A stretch of DNA of 64,000 nt from Corydoras sp. C115 (taxonomy: Eukaryota; Chordata; Actinopteri; Siluriformes; Callichthyidae). Location: the NCBI GenBank assembly GCA_019802505.1, contig JAFMOC010000024.1, forward strand, positions 866,001-930,000. Direction: 5' to 3'. This document shows, one piece after another, positions 10,962 through 22,029 of the stretch (position 1 is the stretch's first letter; every line of letters begins with the position of its first letter). A program made the translations under genes and the position numbers. The notes beneath the pieces were generated by a model, which was not told the DNA's origin, did not search any database, and saw only the letters and a program-made list of their open reading frames with translations.

Positions 10962-11408
10962 GGAAGTTCCTAATACCCATCCAGGGGAAAACAGTACAGG
11001 GTGCCAATCTATTGCTGGGCACACACTCACTCACACAGACATAAATATAGGGCAATTTAGAGCAGCCAATTCACAATTCACAGAAGAACACGGAGGGGGG
11101 GGGGGGGACACGGGGGAAGAGAGGGGCGGGGGGGGGGCCCACAAAGACACGGAGAGAACATAGAAACTCTACAGAGATTGGTATTTAGTGTGGTAGTCAA
11201 AGTGTTGGGCTAACAATCCAAGGGTTTTGGGTTCAAATCCCTCATTGCTCCAGGGATGCTGTATATAACCCTGTGCTTTAACCCCAAACATTAAGTTGGG
11301 ACACTAAGTCGCTTTGGATTGAAGCTTCTGCTAAATGACCAAATGTTAATTTGAACCTGGATCCTCTGTGTTGGAAGGCGGACGTGCTAACCGCTTTACG
11401 CCACCATG
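10962..11408 (-). mobile_element. SINE-A interrupted by SINE-C
   Basis: 3' part 10962-11187, with G-rich runs around 11093-11139. The head resumes at 11348 (TTTGAACCTGGATCC) and ends in GCCACCATG. Confidence 0.85.
11188..11347 (+). mobile_element. SINE-C nested in SINE-A
   Basis: A-box-like GTGTGGTAGTC, B box GGGTTCAAATCCC, body, and tail TCTGCTAAATGACCAAATG. The host SINE-A reading AGATTGG-ATTTGAACC is split around it. Confidence 0.85.
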
Positions 11409-11424
11409 CATCAAAACAACAAAC

Positions 11425-11771
11425 GTCCATCCATCATCTTCCGCTTTATACTCTAGTAGGGTTGTGGGGGGTTCCCCATGCCCATCCAGGGGAAAACATT
11501 TTGGGCGCTGGGCAGATATAACCAAGACAGGACGCCAATCTATAACAGGGCACACTCACTCACACAGACACACTCTACGTATATGGGGCAATTTGGAGAA
11601 TTCAAATGACCTTGATCCATGTTTTTGGACTGTGGGAGGAAACCGGAGAACCCTGAGGAAACCCATGCGGACATGGGGAGAACATGGAAACTCCACCCAG
11701 ATTGGGATTCGAACCGGGAATCCCTAGCGCTGAGAGGCGAACATGCTAACCACTAAGCCATTGTGCCGTTC
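11425..11771 (-). mobile_element. SINE-A, full length
   Basis: Clean copy with a perfect 13-bp target duplication CAAAACAACAAAC at 11412-11424 and 11772-11784. Confidence 0.96.
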
Positions 11772-11784
11772 CAAAACAACAAAC

Positions 11785-12354
11785 AAACTGACAAAATAAC
11801 AAAAAGTCTGTAATTGTAAGACTACAGTCCATTTATGTGGTAAGTGGAGGAAATGGACAATGTTGTGCTGTATATTGGTATTAAATGTAATTTGTTGGTC
11901 TGCCCAATGGACTTAGTAAACATATTAAAACCATAAGTAGCTGAATAAGATATGTTCACCAGTGAGCATGGGTTTATTTGTCTTGGCAAACATTGAAGCC
12001 GAGCTGTAATACGCTCCCCCGGAGCAACAACAGCAAACAAGAGCGGGAAACACAGGGAGAGAAAAGAATGAGAAAGAAAAAGCAAGAAAGAGAAGGCAAA
12101 TCAAAAAGAGCAAGACAGATTCAAATGCCTCCGAGTGCAACTAGCCTCACTGCATGTATACGGCGATGCTAATTCACTCGCTTTTTATCTTTTGTTAATT
12201 AGTTGAAAGTTTTTGCCTCGGGAGGCGAGCATCCTTAATGTCTTTAATTTCTCGTTGCTTAATGAAGGCAGTGAAGACATAATATACGATGACATAATAA
12301 TCACTTATTGTTAGTATTACTATGGATTTATTGATCATATGTAATCATATTATA
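11785..12354. other. Intronic DNA, possibly constrained block
   Basis: 11800-11860 resembles the right inverted repeat of MITE-M (CTGTAATTGTAAGACTACAGTCC). 12160-12290 is a non-repeat block rich in TTAATTAG-type motifs that could be a conserved regulatory element. That is inference only. Confidence 0.4.
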
Positions 12355-12711
12355 GGGGCGGCACGGTGGCTTAGTGGTTAGCACGTTCTCCACACTAGGG
12401 ATTCCCGGTTCAAATCCAAATCTGGGTGGAGTTTCCATGTTCTCCCCGTGTCCGTGTGGGTTTCCTCCGGGTTCCCCGGTTTCCTCCCACAGTCCTAAAA
12501 ACATGGATCAAGGTCAACTGATTTCTCCAAAATGCCCCATATAGAGTGTGTTTGGGTGTGTGTGTCTGTGTGAATTAGTGTGTCCAGCGATAGATTGGTG
12601 CCCTGTCCTGGGTGTATTTGCCCAGTGTTTGAAACGTTCTCCCATGGATGGGTGTGGAGAACCCCCTGCGACCCTAGTAGAAGATAAAGCGGGAGATAAT
12701 GGATGGATGGC
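12355..12711 (+). mobile_element. SINE-A, full length
   Basis: GGGGCGGCACGGTGGCTTAG head, B-box-like GGTTCAAATCC, and tail GATAATGGATGGATGG. Confidence 0.95.
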
Positions 12712-12929
12712 TATAATAAAGGATTTTAGGATTCAAAGAGATTTTATTGCCATTTACGTAACATGTGGTACATGAGATGTAAACGAAATTCCCTTTAATG
12801 GACCCCATTTACTTTTATTTAAAATTTATTTAAAAAAATAAAATAATAATAATAAAATTAAATAGAGCAGCGTATCTTAAAAATGTAAATATAAAAATGT
12901 TATGTTAGTGTTTTTGTGTGTATACAGTA
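12712..12929. repeat. Short dispersed-repeat fragment and AT-rich DNA
   Basis: TTCAAAGAGATTTTATTGCC and GTAACATGTGGTACATGAG resemble the 3' end of a known fish repeat. An A-rich stretch follows at 12825-12860. Confidence 0.4.
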
Positions 12930-13120
12930 AGCCACTAATTGTCCATGTTCTCAGTTCCACTTCCCGTAAAGATGGATTTTGTAGTTCTACAATTCCAGAC
13001 TGTAGTCCATCTGTTTGTGTTCTACAGTACATACTGTGTACATCCCCTTTACTCTGTTCTAATGGTCACTGAGGTGTTTAAACGAAACTACAGCAGCACT
13101 GCAATTAATGCAGTCTGTAA
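12930..13120 (+). mobile_element. MITE-M, left half
   Basis: GTCCATGTTCTCAGTTCCAC, AAGATGGATTTTGTAGTTCT and TTTACTCTGTTCTAATGGTC, then an internal deletion to GAAACTACAGCAGCACTGC. The right inverted repeat is absent. Confidence 0.85.
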
Positions 13121-13202
13121 TAACTTCCATTCCTGTTGGGAGAAATCCTGTCTCCGGTCCTTGTTTATGCCTCCCCCTTGTTACAGTGACATACATTCTA
13201 TA

Positions 13203-13459
13203 GAGCACGTTCGCCTCTCAACCCGCTGGGGTTTACTCCAGGTTCTCCACTTTCCTCTCACAGGTCAAAAACAGGTTTAAGGTGAACTGGCTGCTCTTAA
13301 TTGCACCTATATAGTGTGTGTGTGTGTGTGTGTGTGAGTGAGTCTGTGAGTCTGGCGCCCTGTCCTGGGTGTCCAGCGCCCGAAACGTTCTCCCCTGGAT
13401 GGGCATGGGGAACCCACCCACAACCCTAATAGAGGATTAAGCAGAAGATGGATAGATGT
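13203..13459 (+). mobile_element. SINE-A, head and B-box region deleted
   Basis: GCACGTTCGCCTCTCAACCC passes straight into the core (TTACTCCAGGTTCTCC). A 20-bp GT run at about 13315 lies in the GT-rich middle. Tail GATGGATAGATG. Confidence 0.88.
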
Positions 13460-13466
13460 ATTAAAG

Positions 13467-13820
13467 TGGCGGCATGGTGGCTTAGTGGTTAGAACGTTCT
13501 CCTCTCAGCACTAGGGATTCCTGGTTCGAATCCCAATCTGGGTGGAGTTTTTATGTTCTCCCCATGTCCACAAGGGTTTCCTCTGGGTTCTCCGGGTTCC
13601 TCCCACAGTCCAAAAACATGGATCAAGGTCAATTGAATTCTCCAAATTGCCCCATATAGAGTGTATCTGTGTGAGTGAGTGTGCCCAGTGATAGATTGGC
13701 ACCCTGTCCTGGGTGTATGAGCCCAGCGCCCAAAACGTTCTCTCCAGTAAGGGCATGGGAACCCCCCAACCATAATTAAGAAGTTAGGAGGATTAAGTAA
13801 AAGTATAATGAATGAATGAA
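13467..13820 (+). mobile_element. SINE-A, full length
   Basis: GGCGGCATGGTGGCTTAGTGG, B box GGTTCGAATCC, and tail AATGAATGAATGAA. Confidence 0.95.
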
Positions 13821-14493
13821 AGTCTAAGAATGGCAGATCTAACAATTCTTCTTTCCTACATAACTCCTGAACACTGTCTTATAATGTCAGCCGGCGACTT
13901 CGCTGTCAACTTGTGATGTCATCCTGACCCTTCTCCATGCTTTTCCATAGGTCTCATTAAAACATTCTACAGTGCACTTAAGTCTTCATCCCCCCTCACC
14001 TTTGTTCTTTTTGATTTCAGTCTATGGACTCTGACATCACTAATGCGATGGTGCACTTTGTGAAAATGCATTTGTCAATACGCACTCGAGAAATCTATAG
14101 GGTTTAATGGCTTGCACATGCATTTTCAGTGATTCCCGTTGAAATCGGTCTCACGCTAACTCAAATCAGTACTTTAATTTATTTATTTGATCTACAAACC
14201 AGGAAAGAATCTACCTCTACAATCCTCACCTCATATACACTCTTCACATTTGCTGTGGTTCACAAAATGAACTCTTTTTGACCACACAAAGCTGGCTTTA
14301 CATCATAGACAATAAAAGCCAGCAGCTTTAATTTCATTTCCTTTTTGTTATTTCTCTTTACTGTTACGATGTTGGTTTTTCTGCTAGAACCCTCCAGCTT
14401 AATTCTGGCTCAAACACAAAGAACTAACTGTGACCTGTTACAGACTTCCACTTGTGACGATGTTACCTTCACATAAATTATTCTAAAAACACT
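13821..14493. other. Unique intronic DNA
   Basis: No plexin-like exon and no family repeat seen. Confidence 0.4.
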
Positions 14494-14838
14494 CACCGAC
14501 ATGGTGGCTTAGTGGTTAGCATGTTCCCCTCTCAGCACTGGGGATCCAGGTTCGAATCCCAATCTGGGTGGAGTTTCCATGTTCTTCCCGTGTCTATGTG
14601 CGTTTTCTCCTACAGTCCAAAAACATAGATTCAACATATCTTGGCTTCTCTAAATTGCCCCATATAGAGTGTGATTGTGTGTCTATGTGAGTGAGTGTGA
14701 ACATCGATAAATTAGCGTCCTATCCTGGGTGTATCTTCCCAGCGCTTGAAACGTTCTGCCCTGGATGGGCATGGGGAACCCCCACAACCCTAGTAGAGGA
14801 TAAAGCGGAAGATAACGAATGAATGAATGAATGAATAA
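14494..14838 (+). mobile_element. SINE-A, full length
   Basis: GACATGGTGGCTTAGTGG, B box GGTTCGAATCC, and a four-unit GAAT tail. Confidence 0.94.
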
Positions 14839-14839
14839 G

Positions 14840-14944
14840 TTGGCGGCACCATGGCATAGTGGTCAGCATGTCCACCTACCCCAATGGTGGGGTATTGGGT
14901 TTAAATCTCAATCTGGGTATTGTTTCCATGTCCCCTTACTACCA
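14840..14944 (+). mobile_element. SINE-A fragment (head)
   Basis: GGCGGCACCATGGCATAGTGG through TTTCCATGTCCCCTTACT. It begins directly after the previous tail. Confidence 0.85.
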
Positions 14945-15065
14945 GCGAACATGGCATACACATTATAGTTAGACCAACTTTCACTTTTGTTGTCCCCTAC
15001 ATCCAACATGGTACTAATTATGTCATTAATTCACCTTATTAATGCACCTGCAGTCCACTATCCAT

Positions 15066-15407
15066 CCATCCATTATCTTCCTCTTTATCCTCTATTAGGG
15101 TCGCGGTGGGGTTCCCCATGCCCATCCAGGGCAAAACGTTTCGGCCGCTGGACAGATACACCCAGGACAGGGCGCCAATCTATCGCTGGGCACACACTCA
15201 CACAGACACACACACAAACACACTCTATATGGGGCAATTTGGAGAATTCAATTGACCTTGATCCATGTTTTTAGACTGTGGGAGGAAACCGGAGAACCCA
15301 CACAGACACGGGGAGAACATGGAAACTCTACCCAGATTGGGATTCGAACCGGGAATCCCTAGTGCTGAGAGGAGAACATGCTAACCACTAAGTCGCCATG
15401 CCACCCT
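15066..15407 (-). mobile_element. SINE-A, full length
   Basis: Perfect 15-bp target duplication CAGTCCACTATCCAT at 15051-15065 and 15408-15422. Confidence 0.96.
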
Positions 15408-15697
15408 CAGTCCACTATCCATTAGACATCAATTTGTAGTTGGTCATCATCATGTTGCATCAAGATGAACCTTTTTCAAGATTTATATGATGCAACAGAA
15501 TTAAAATGGAATGGATGAAAGTGAGCTGCCCGGGCTGAAGTCAGTTGAGCTCTTGCTGTGAGGTTCTTCAAATTGCGATTGCTTGCAAATTACATCATCA
15601 CTTTCCTTCAGAATTATTCGACATCATGGCTTCCTTCACATTAGTTGCCCATTGTTCAAATCAACAGTTTGCTGAATAACGCTGACTCGGGACACAT
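15408..15697. other. Unique intronic DNA
   Basis: Nothing recognised. Confidence 0.4.
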
Positions 15698-16212
15698 CTA
15701 CAGTCAAAAGTGTGGACTTTTTGCTCCACTTATTGTCCATGTTCTCAGTTCCACTTACAGTAAAGATGGATTTTGTTGTTCTACAATTCCAAACTGTAGT
15801 CCATTTGTTTGACTACAGTACATAATGTATACATCCCCTTTACTCTGATCTAATGGTCAGGACCCCAATAGTACCATCACAGAGCAGGGATTATTAGGTT
15901 GGTGCATTATTCCTATCCCAGCAGTGTCACTGAGGTGGAGAAATGAAACTACAGCAGCACTGCTGCACTAAAACCCCCTCACCACATCAGTGTCACTGCA
16001 GAACTGACAATAAACAATCCACCACCCAAATGATACCTGTTCTGTGATGATCCTGACCAACAGAGAACAGAGAACCAACAGGGGACCAACAACAACAAAC
16101 AATATAGATAGATGTACTACAGTCTGTAATTGTATAACTATAAAGTCCATCTATATGGTAAGTGAAGAAAATAGATAATGGAGCAAGAAGGGGGCGTGTC
16201 CAAATTATTGAC
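15698..16212 (+). mobile_element. MITE-M, complete
   Basis: Left inverted repeat from CAGTCAAAAGTGTGGAC to about 15810. Interior includes ACCACATCAGTGTCACTGCA. Right inverted repeat GTACTACAGTCTGTAATTG through GGGGGCGTGTCCAAATTATT. No coding capacity, so it depends on a transposase from elsewhere. Confidence 0.88.
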
Positions 16213-16224
16213 TTGTGCTATACA

Positions 16225-16554
16225 TGCACAGTGGCATAGTGGTTTGCTCGTTCTTCTCTCAGTGCTGAGGATCAAGGTTCGAATCCCGGGTGTTTCCATG
16301 TTCTCCCCGTGTCCGCATGGGTTTTTTCCGGGTTCTCCAGTTTCCTCCCACAGTCCAAAAACATGGATTCAAGGTAAATATAATGCTTTAAATTGCCCCA
16401 TATGGTATTTGTGTCTGTGCCCGTGTAAGTGAGTGTGCCCAGTGACAGATTGTCCTAAGTTTATCTGTCCAGCACCTGAAACGTTCTGCTCCGGATGGGC
16501 ATGGAGAACCCAATAGAGGATTAAGCCGAAAACAATGAAATTAAATAAATAAAA
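16225..16554 (+). mobile_element. SINE-A, diverged
   Basis: GCACAGTGGCATAGTGG, B box GGTTCGAATCC, and end GGATTAAGCCGAAAAC with an A-rich tail. Confidence 0.9.
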
Positions 16555-17362
16555 GAATCAAAGGAACGTTTTTGCAGCTGTAAAATTACAAATGAAGGAG
16601 TCTGTTGCAGTTTGAGTCCTTCTTGTAGCTCAAACAGTTGGTTGAGGCAATCATGAATGCAGATGTGCAGATTTGCATCTGCGGGGCTCTCATCCATGCA
16701 CATCATCTAAACACTCAGGCTCTAATAGAAAACCAAATGGGATCAATTAAACGTGCAGACTTGGGCAGACAGCTGCACCTGCAGTCCCTTGCCACCGTTT
16801 CCTATTTTTTGGCTAGCTTTGAAGAAGTCATGGTTACAGAGTTAGGGCTCAGGTTGTACCCTAAAATTAACAATGCACACATGTGATCGTGTACCTCAAG
16901 CCACTTGGTCCTCTTCACAGCTCTGGGTGTACCCTGCAGAGCCACATAAAGGGATTCGAGTCCACCTTTGAGAATTGGTAGAGCTATTTTGGGAAAGTGG
17001 ATAAAAATGATGTGGCGGTGCGGCAGTCCGGGGTTCCGATTCCACCCTTTGCGTATTATTGCTTCCCCTGGAACCATATAACTAACTGGGTAGCAATAAA
17101 GTTTACAGCCTTGAGTTTGAGTGTCAGTGCTAATGTGTGTGAAGGCTCTGTGGTGTTGATGATGAACAGCTTCTCGCATCAGTGGGCTCCTCCCTCTTAC
17201 TCATAGTGGCACTTTGAGGCCAGTGTCAGTCACAGAACATGGGCTGACCTGAATGGGGTCGACTGTTTTCTGACTTTAGGCACCTAAATAGAAAAAGAAC
17301 TGGATAAAAACACAAGACGTCCTATTATTATGAACTCCATTGACCATTATATGTGTACTAAA
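16555..17362. other. Unique intronic DNA
   Basis: 17010-17060 (GTGCGGCAGTCCGGGGTTCCGATTCC) has a weak B-box look but no family tail. No exon seen. Confidence 0.35.
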
Positions 17363-17562
17363 CATCCATCCCTCCATTATCTTTCGTTTAATCCTCTATT
17401 AGAGTCGCAGGAGGTTGCCCATCCAGGGGACAACATTTCCAGTGGGCAGATACACCAAGGACAGGGGGCCAATCTATTGCTGGACACACACTCAGAGACA
17501 TATGCTATATGGGACAATTTAGAGCAGCCATGTTACCTTGAATCCACCCTGATCGGGATTCG
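17363..17562 (-). mobile_element. SINE-A fragment, internally deleted
   Basis: CATCCATCCCTCCATTATC through TTACCTTGAATCC, then a jump to GATCGGGATTCGG. Confidence 0.85.
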
Positions 17563-17821
17563 GGACGGTTCCCTTCCCATCCAGAGGCGAAAGTTTCGAA
17601 TGCTGTGCTGATACACCCAGGACACACACTCACACAGACATTATTTGGGCCAATTTAGTGTATCCAATTTACCTTGAATCCATGTTTTCCGACTGCGGGA
17701 AACCAGATGAAACCCACGCGGACACAGGGAGAACATGTAAAATTCACCCAGATTGGGATTCGAACCTGGATTCCAAGTTCTGAGAGATGAATGTGCTAAC
17801 CACTAAGTCACCGTGCCACCA
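17563..17821 (-). mobile_element. SINE-A, tail truncated
   Basis: Starts CTTCCCATCCAGAGGCG and ends CACTAAGTCACCGTGCCACC. Same strand and directly adjacent to the previous piece. Confidence 0.88.
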
Positions 17822-17927
17822 ATATTCGATCAATATTATTATTCTAATATATAATTGTATATATATATTTTTTTCTTTGTTATGTTGTGTTTTTTATATA
17901 TATATATATGTGTGTATATATGTATGT

Positions 17928-18218
17928 GCACGGTGGCTTAGTGGTTAACACGTTCGCCTCTCAGCGCTACGTGGAGTTTCCATGTTCTCCCCGTGTCCGC
18001 GTGTTCTCCGGTTTCCTCCCACAGTCTAAAAACATGGATCAAGTCAATTGAATTCTCCAAATTGCCCCATATAGAGTGTGTGTGTGAGTGAGTGTGTGCC
18101 CAGCGATGGATTGGTGCCCTATCCTGGGTCTATCTGCCCAGTGCCCGAAACGTTCTCCCCTGGATGGGCATGGGGAACCCCACCGCGACCCTACTAGAGG
18201 ATGGAGCGGGAGCTAATG

Positions 18219-18219
<1 letters not shown>
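17928..18219 (+). mobile_element. SINE-A lacking the B box
   Basis: GCACGGTGGCTTAGTGG, then CAGCGCTAC joins directly to GTGGAGTTTCC, deleting the B box. It runs to GAGCGGGAGCTAATG. Confidence 0.93.

Positions 18220-18294
<75 letters not shown>
18220..18294. repeat. (AT)n microsatellite between inverted SINEs
   Basis: About 37 AT units starting at the SINE tail and ending at the 3' edge of an inverted SINE copy. Confidence 0.97.
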
Positions 18295-18296
<2 letters not shown>

Positions 18297-18497
18297 TGGG
18301 CAGATACACCCAGTACAGGGCACCAATCTATACCTGGGCACACACTCACTCACACACACACACACACACTTTATATGGGGCAATTTGCAGAATTCAATTG
18401 ACCTTAATCCATGTTTTTGATCCACGTGGACAACCTCAGTGTGATCCTCAGTGCTGAGTGACTAATATGCTAACCACTAAGCCACTTGGCCGTCCTA
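18295..18497 (-). mobile_element. SINE-A, 3' part missing
   Basis: GCTGGGCAGATACACCCAGT through CACTAAGCCACTTGG, with a CA run at 18351-18369 and a deletion in the core. It faces 17928-18219 tail to tail. Confidence 0.9.
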
Positions 18498-18579
18498 TCT
18501 ATCTATATATATATCTCACTGTGGATATATTAAAACCATAATTTTACGTAATCTAACATATATCTTTATTCCCCCGCAG

Positions 18580-18762
18580 CCCGTGCCTATCGATGATTCG
18601 TTCTGTGGGCTGGACATCAACCAGCCCCTGGGTGGCTCTCAGCTGGTGACCGGCCACACGCTCTACACAGAAAGCAGAGACCGCATGACCTCGGTGACCT
18701 CCTACGTCTACAACGGTTACTGCGTGGCTTTCGTCGGCACTAAAAGTGGACGACTCAAGAAG
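18580..18762 (+). CDS. plxna2: Plexin-A2, second coding exon (Sema domain, continued)
   Basis: 61 codons, from [19 protein letters not shown] to [10 protein letters not shown], in phase with the end of the previous exon (KDVQCTKA). The join is what plexin-A2 proteins contain. It encodes late blades of the Sema propeller and the cysteine in FCGLD. Acceptor CCCCCGCAG ends at 18579; donor AAG|GTACGT starts at 18763. Both flanking introns are phase 0, so skipping this exon would keep the frame. Translation past the donor gives only about 27 residues before a stop, which supports the splice site. Protein numbering from the ATG at 7400 is residues 402-462. Confidence 0.95.
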
Positions 18763-19351
18763 GTACGTTTGGATATTAAAAGTCTTCCATTTACCTCGCC
18801 AAGCTTCTGGACCTTTAGCAATAACAATCATATAATATGACTGATGTGTTTCATCCTTTGCAGAGGTCATATTTTATTATTTCGAAAATTCTAGGTTTTT
18901 TTTGGCTACGATTCTCACTCTCTGTTAAGAGTTGCTTCTCTCGCCAAGGATTTTTAAAAACTCAAGGTTAAGAATGATATCTTATTCTGGCCTCCACAGC
19001 TCGGCTGCAAACTGTGACTCAGCTATGGCCTTATATTATATTTAAAGGTGCGTATGCAGGGATAACTGCTGGAAAGGTCCGGAAGACTTAATGAATACTT
19101 GATGCTGTCCTTTAGAACTTGTCTGGAACTTTTCGCACTGTGCTCAAAGCTACTTCTCAATTACTCATACCATCACGTATCATTAAGCTCATTTGAGTTC
19201 TAGCTAACGTTTGATGATCAGATGGGATCTGGTCCAGTGTTCTATGGATGTTAATACCCAGAATATAATTCAGAGGTATTTATATAAAAAGTAACCTACT
19301 GTTCTAGTGGTATTTCTTTCGTGTTGAATAACTGAATGAAGGGATATTCAG
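18763..19351. other. Unique intronic DNA
   Basis: Nothing recognised beyond the splice donor. Confidence 0.4.
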
Positions 19352-19822
19352 TTACAGAATCAAGAGGTTTGGACATGCCCCATTTTTATTCCACTTACTG
19401 TCCGTGTTCTCAGTTCCACTTCCTGTAAAGATGGACTTTGTAGTTCTGCAATTCCACGGGGAATCCACTCCATCCACCAAAATCCCACACCATACCATAA
19501 TAGTAGCACCACAGAGCAGGTATTATTGGGTTTGTGCATTATTCCTATCCCAGCAGTGTCACTAAGGTGTTTAAATGAAACTACAGCAGCACTGCTGCAC
19601 TAAAACCCCCTCACCACATCAGTGTCACTGCAGAACTGACAATAAACAATCCACCACCCAAATGATACCTGTTCTGTGATGTTCCTGACCAATAGAGAAC
19701 AGAGAACCAACAGGGGACCAACAAAAACAAAGAACACAGATGGACTACAGTCTGTAATTGTAAAACTACAAAGTCCATCTATATGGTAAGTGGACTAAAT
19801 TGGGTCGTGTGTCCAAACTTGG
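19352..19822 (+). mobile_element. MITE-M, complete but diverged
   Basis: GAGGTTTGGACATGCCCC left end, interior ACCACATCAGTGTCACTGCA, and right end GGACTACAGTCTGTAATTG to GTGTCCAAACTTGG. Confidence 0.87.
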
Positions 19823-20372
19823 TGCAGTAGAGTAATATTGCTATCAAGCAATGCACATAAAATAGATTTGTGATGTCACTGTATGGTTGTTCCAACAATA
19901 CCACAGCAAATGTGATTTGTAATCAATGCTATGGGTCTACTAAATTTAAAGAGTGTGCCTCCTTCATGTGCTTCATCAAAGTAGTCCATCCTGGTATTCC
20001 CTTTAACAAAATGCTTAGTGAATCATTTCGAGCCGCTGTGCTCATTACTATTTTTCACATGGATTTGTTGACATAACCTTGCAGTGCCCCTTAGGGAGCT
20101 ACTTGTTACCAACACAAGTGAGACTCTATTAACACCTCGGGGTTGATATATGAGTACTTGGACATCTAAACGGCCAAATAAATACCATATATCATTACAG
20201 ATTCCAGGTTGTTCTGACCAAATACACATTACCCAGCTGCATCTTGGCATCCTTGGGATCCACTGGCGTTCTTTTTTCTACCCAATTATGGTGTAACATC
20301 ACCACTATACATCACCAGTCAAAAAGAACGATCTTCCCAACTCTGTCACTTACAGTAGCATCTTCAAGAAAC
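19823..20372. other. Unique intronic DNA
   Basis: No exon or repeat family recognised. Confidence 0.4.
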
Positions 20373-20426
20373 ATTCATCCATCCATTATCTTCCGCTTTA
20401 TCCTCTACTAGGCTCGCGGTGGGGTT
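20373..20426 (-). mobile_element. SINE-A fragment (3' tail)
   Basis: ATTCATCCATCCATTATC through GCTCGCGGTGGGG, then cut off exactly where the inverted duplication begins. Confidence 0.85.
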
Positions 20427-20568
20427 CCTGCTTTATTATCTAAAACTTTGCAAAATGAAGTTCTCATTGCAGAAAAATACTTTGGTCCTTTGCGAATTGC
20501 GAATTTTTATGTTAACTATGTTACCAAGCTGTGAGAGTTACATTTACATTACATTAACATCTAATCTA

Positions 20569-20918
20569 CCCATTCATCCATTATCTTCCACTTTATCTAG
20601 GGTCGTGGGGGGTTCCCCATGCCCATCCAGGGGAGATCGTTTTGGGCGCTGGGCAGATACACCCAGGACAAGATACAGGGTGGCAATCTATCGCTGGGCA
20701 CACACTCACTCACACAGACACACACAAACACACTCTATATGGGGCAAATTGGAGAATTCAATTGACCTTGATCCATGTTTTTGGACTGTGGAAGGAAACC
20801 GGAGAACCCAGAGGAGGGACACGGGGAGAACATGAAAACTCCACCCAGATAGGGATTCGAACTGGGAATTCCTTGCGCTGAGAGAGAACGTGCCAACCTC
20901 TAAGCCACCGTGCCGCCC
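20569..20918 (-). mobile_element. SINE-A in the left arm of the inverted duplication
   Basis: Full-length reverse copy ending CTAAGCCACCGTGCCGCC. Confidence 0.94.
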
Positions 20919-20947
20919 ACGTTAAATTATACAACTCAATAATATTT

Positions 20948-21259
20948 TTGGCTTAGTGGTTGGCATGTTCTCCTCTCAGCACTAGGGATTCCCGGTTCGA
21001 ATCCCAAAATGGGTTTCCATGTCCTCCCCGTGTCCGCGTGGGTTCCTCCAGGTTCTCCGGTTTCCTCCCACAGTCCAAAAACATGGATCAAGGTCAATTG
21101 ACTTCTTCAGATTGCCCCATATAGAGTGTCTTTGTGTGGGTCAGTGTGTGCCCAGCGATAGATCTGCCCAGCGCCCGAAACGAGAATCCAGTTCTCCCCT
21201 GGATGGGCATGGGGACCCCCCCACGAACCTAGATAAAGTGGAAGATAATGGATGAATGG
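20948..21259 (+). mobile_element. SINE-A in the right arm of the inverted duplication
   Basis: TGGCTTAGTGG, B box GGTTCGAATCC, and tail GGATGAATGG. It carries the insertion GAGAATCCAGTTC between GCCCGAAAC and TCCCCTGG, also present (reversed) at 22253-22271. Confidence 0.94.
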
Positions 21260-21395
21260 GTAGATTAGATGTCAATGTAATGTAAATGTAACTCTCACAG
21301 CTTGGTAACATAGTCGAAAAAATGAATTCGCAAAGGACCAAAGTATTTACTGCAATGAGAACTTCATTTTGCCAAGTTTTAAATAATAAAGCAGG

Positions 21396-21774
21396 ACCTT
21401 GGCTTGTTGGCCAACTCCCCCTCTGTGTTCAAGCAGCTGCTTGGCTTTGTCCAAGATCCATTAGCTGCACTGAAGACACTGCGGGGAAAGAGCCGAGAAG
21501 GCTGCTGGGGAAATAGTCTTTGTGGGGAAAGGGATTTCGGTGTTATTGAATTATTAGATGTTATTATGTGGCACTATGGCTTTATTCTTATGTCTAGACT
21601 TTATCTCAAGGACACACACACACACACACACACACACTTACCCGCACACCTACACAACATGATCACGGAAGCAATTTTCATCTCTAATTGAATCGGCAGT
21701 GTAATCAGGATGTGGCATCGGTGCGTTTCATTGAGTGTAATCCCCTTGTTTGATCAGGTTAATAATTCATGCTA
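21396..21774. other. Unique intronic DNA with a short (CA)n
   Basis: A CA run lies at 21612-21637. The 64- and 95-codon open frames here have no recognisable motif. Confidence 0.45.
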
Positions 21775-22025
21775 ACACTTGCCTCTCATCCATTGTGGAA
21801 TTGAATTAAACAGGAGGTTTGTTCCTCAAACACAACTGCCCAAACGTTGTAGTACGGTTTGCTTGTCTGTACACACTTGCCCGCAGTCCTCAAGTGTCTG
21901 TGCAAGTCGAAACCCAAACCATGGAGAGACCGTCGTTATATGTGTGGAGGGATGTGGCAACTTTGCAGTCCACCACACAGCATGGATACCCGTGAGAATC
22001 TGATCAGACGTCCGGCCATGCGAAT
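21775..22025 (+). repeat. Direct duplication, copy 1
   Basis: About 250 bp matching 22759-22998: GCCTCTCATCCATTGTGG, AAACAGGAGGTTTGTTCCT, AACCCAAACCATGGAGAGAC and GAGAATCTGATCAGACGTCC are shared. It holds about 20 bases (AAACACAACTGCCC region) that the second copy lacks. Confidence 0.95.
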
Positions 22026-22029
22026 CCTC

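Larger units (their letters stand above)
8603..18579 (+). other. plxna2: plxna2 intron, 9,977 bp, phase 0
   Basis: Donor GCG|GTAAGG at 8603. Acceptor at 18579 after a CT-rich tract (TTTATTCCCCCGCAG), with a branch-like CTAAC at 18553. Filled mainly with SINE-A copies and MITE-M elements. Confidence 0.93.
20427..21395. repeat. Inverted duplication, arms of about 450-490 bp
   Basis: Left arm 20427-20918 and right arm 20948-21395 are reverse complements over both a SINE-A and about 140 bp of outer flank. Shared blocks include CCTGCTTTATTAT, ATGAAGTTCTCATTGCAG, TACTTTGGTCCTTTGCGAAT and TATGTTACCAAGCTGTGAG. The centre is about 30 bp of AT-rich DNA. Confidence 0.93.

Noticed and set aside
18763..18840. 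Extension of the second exon to a stop at 18838
   Set aside because: It follows a consensus AAG|GTACGT donor, and the residues after it are not plexin-like.
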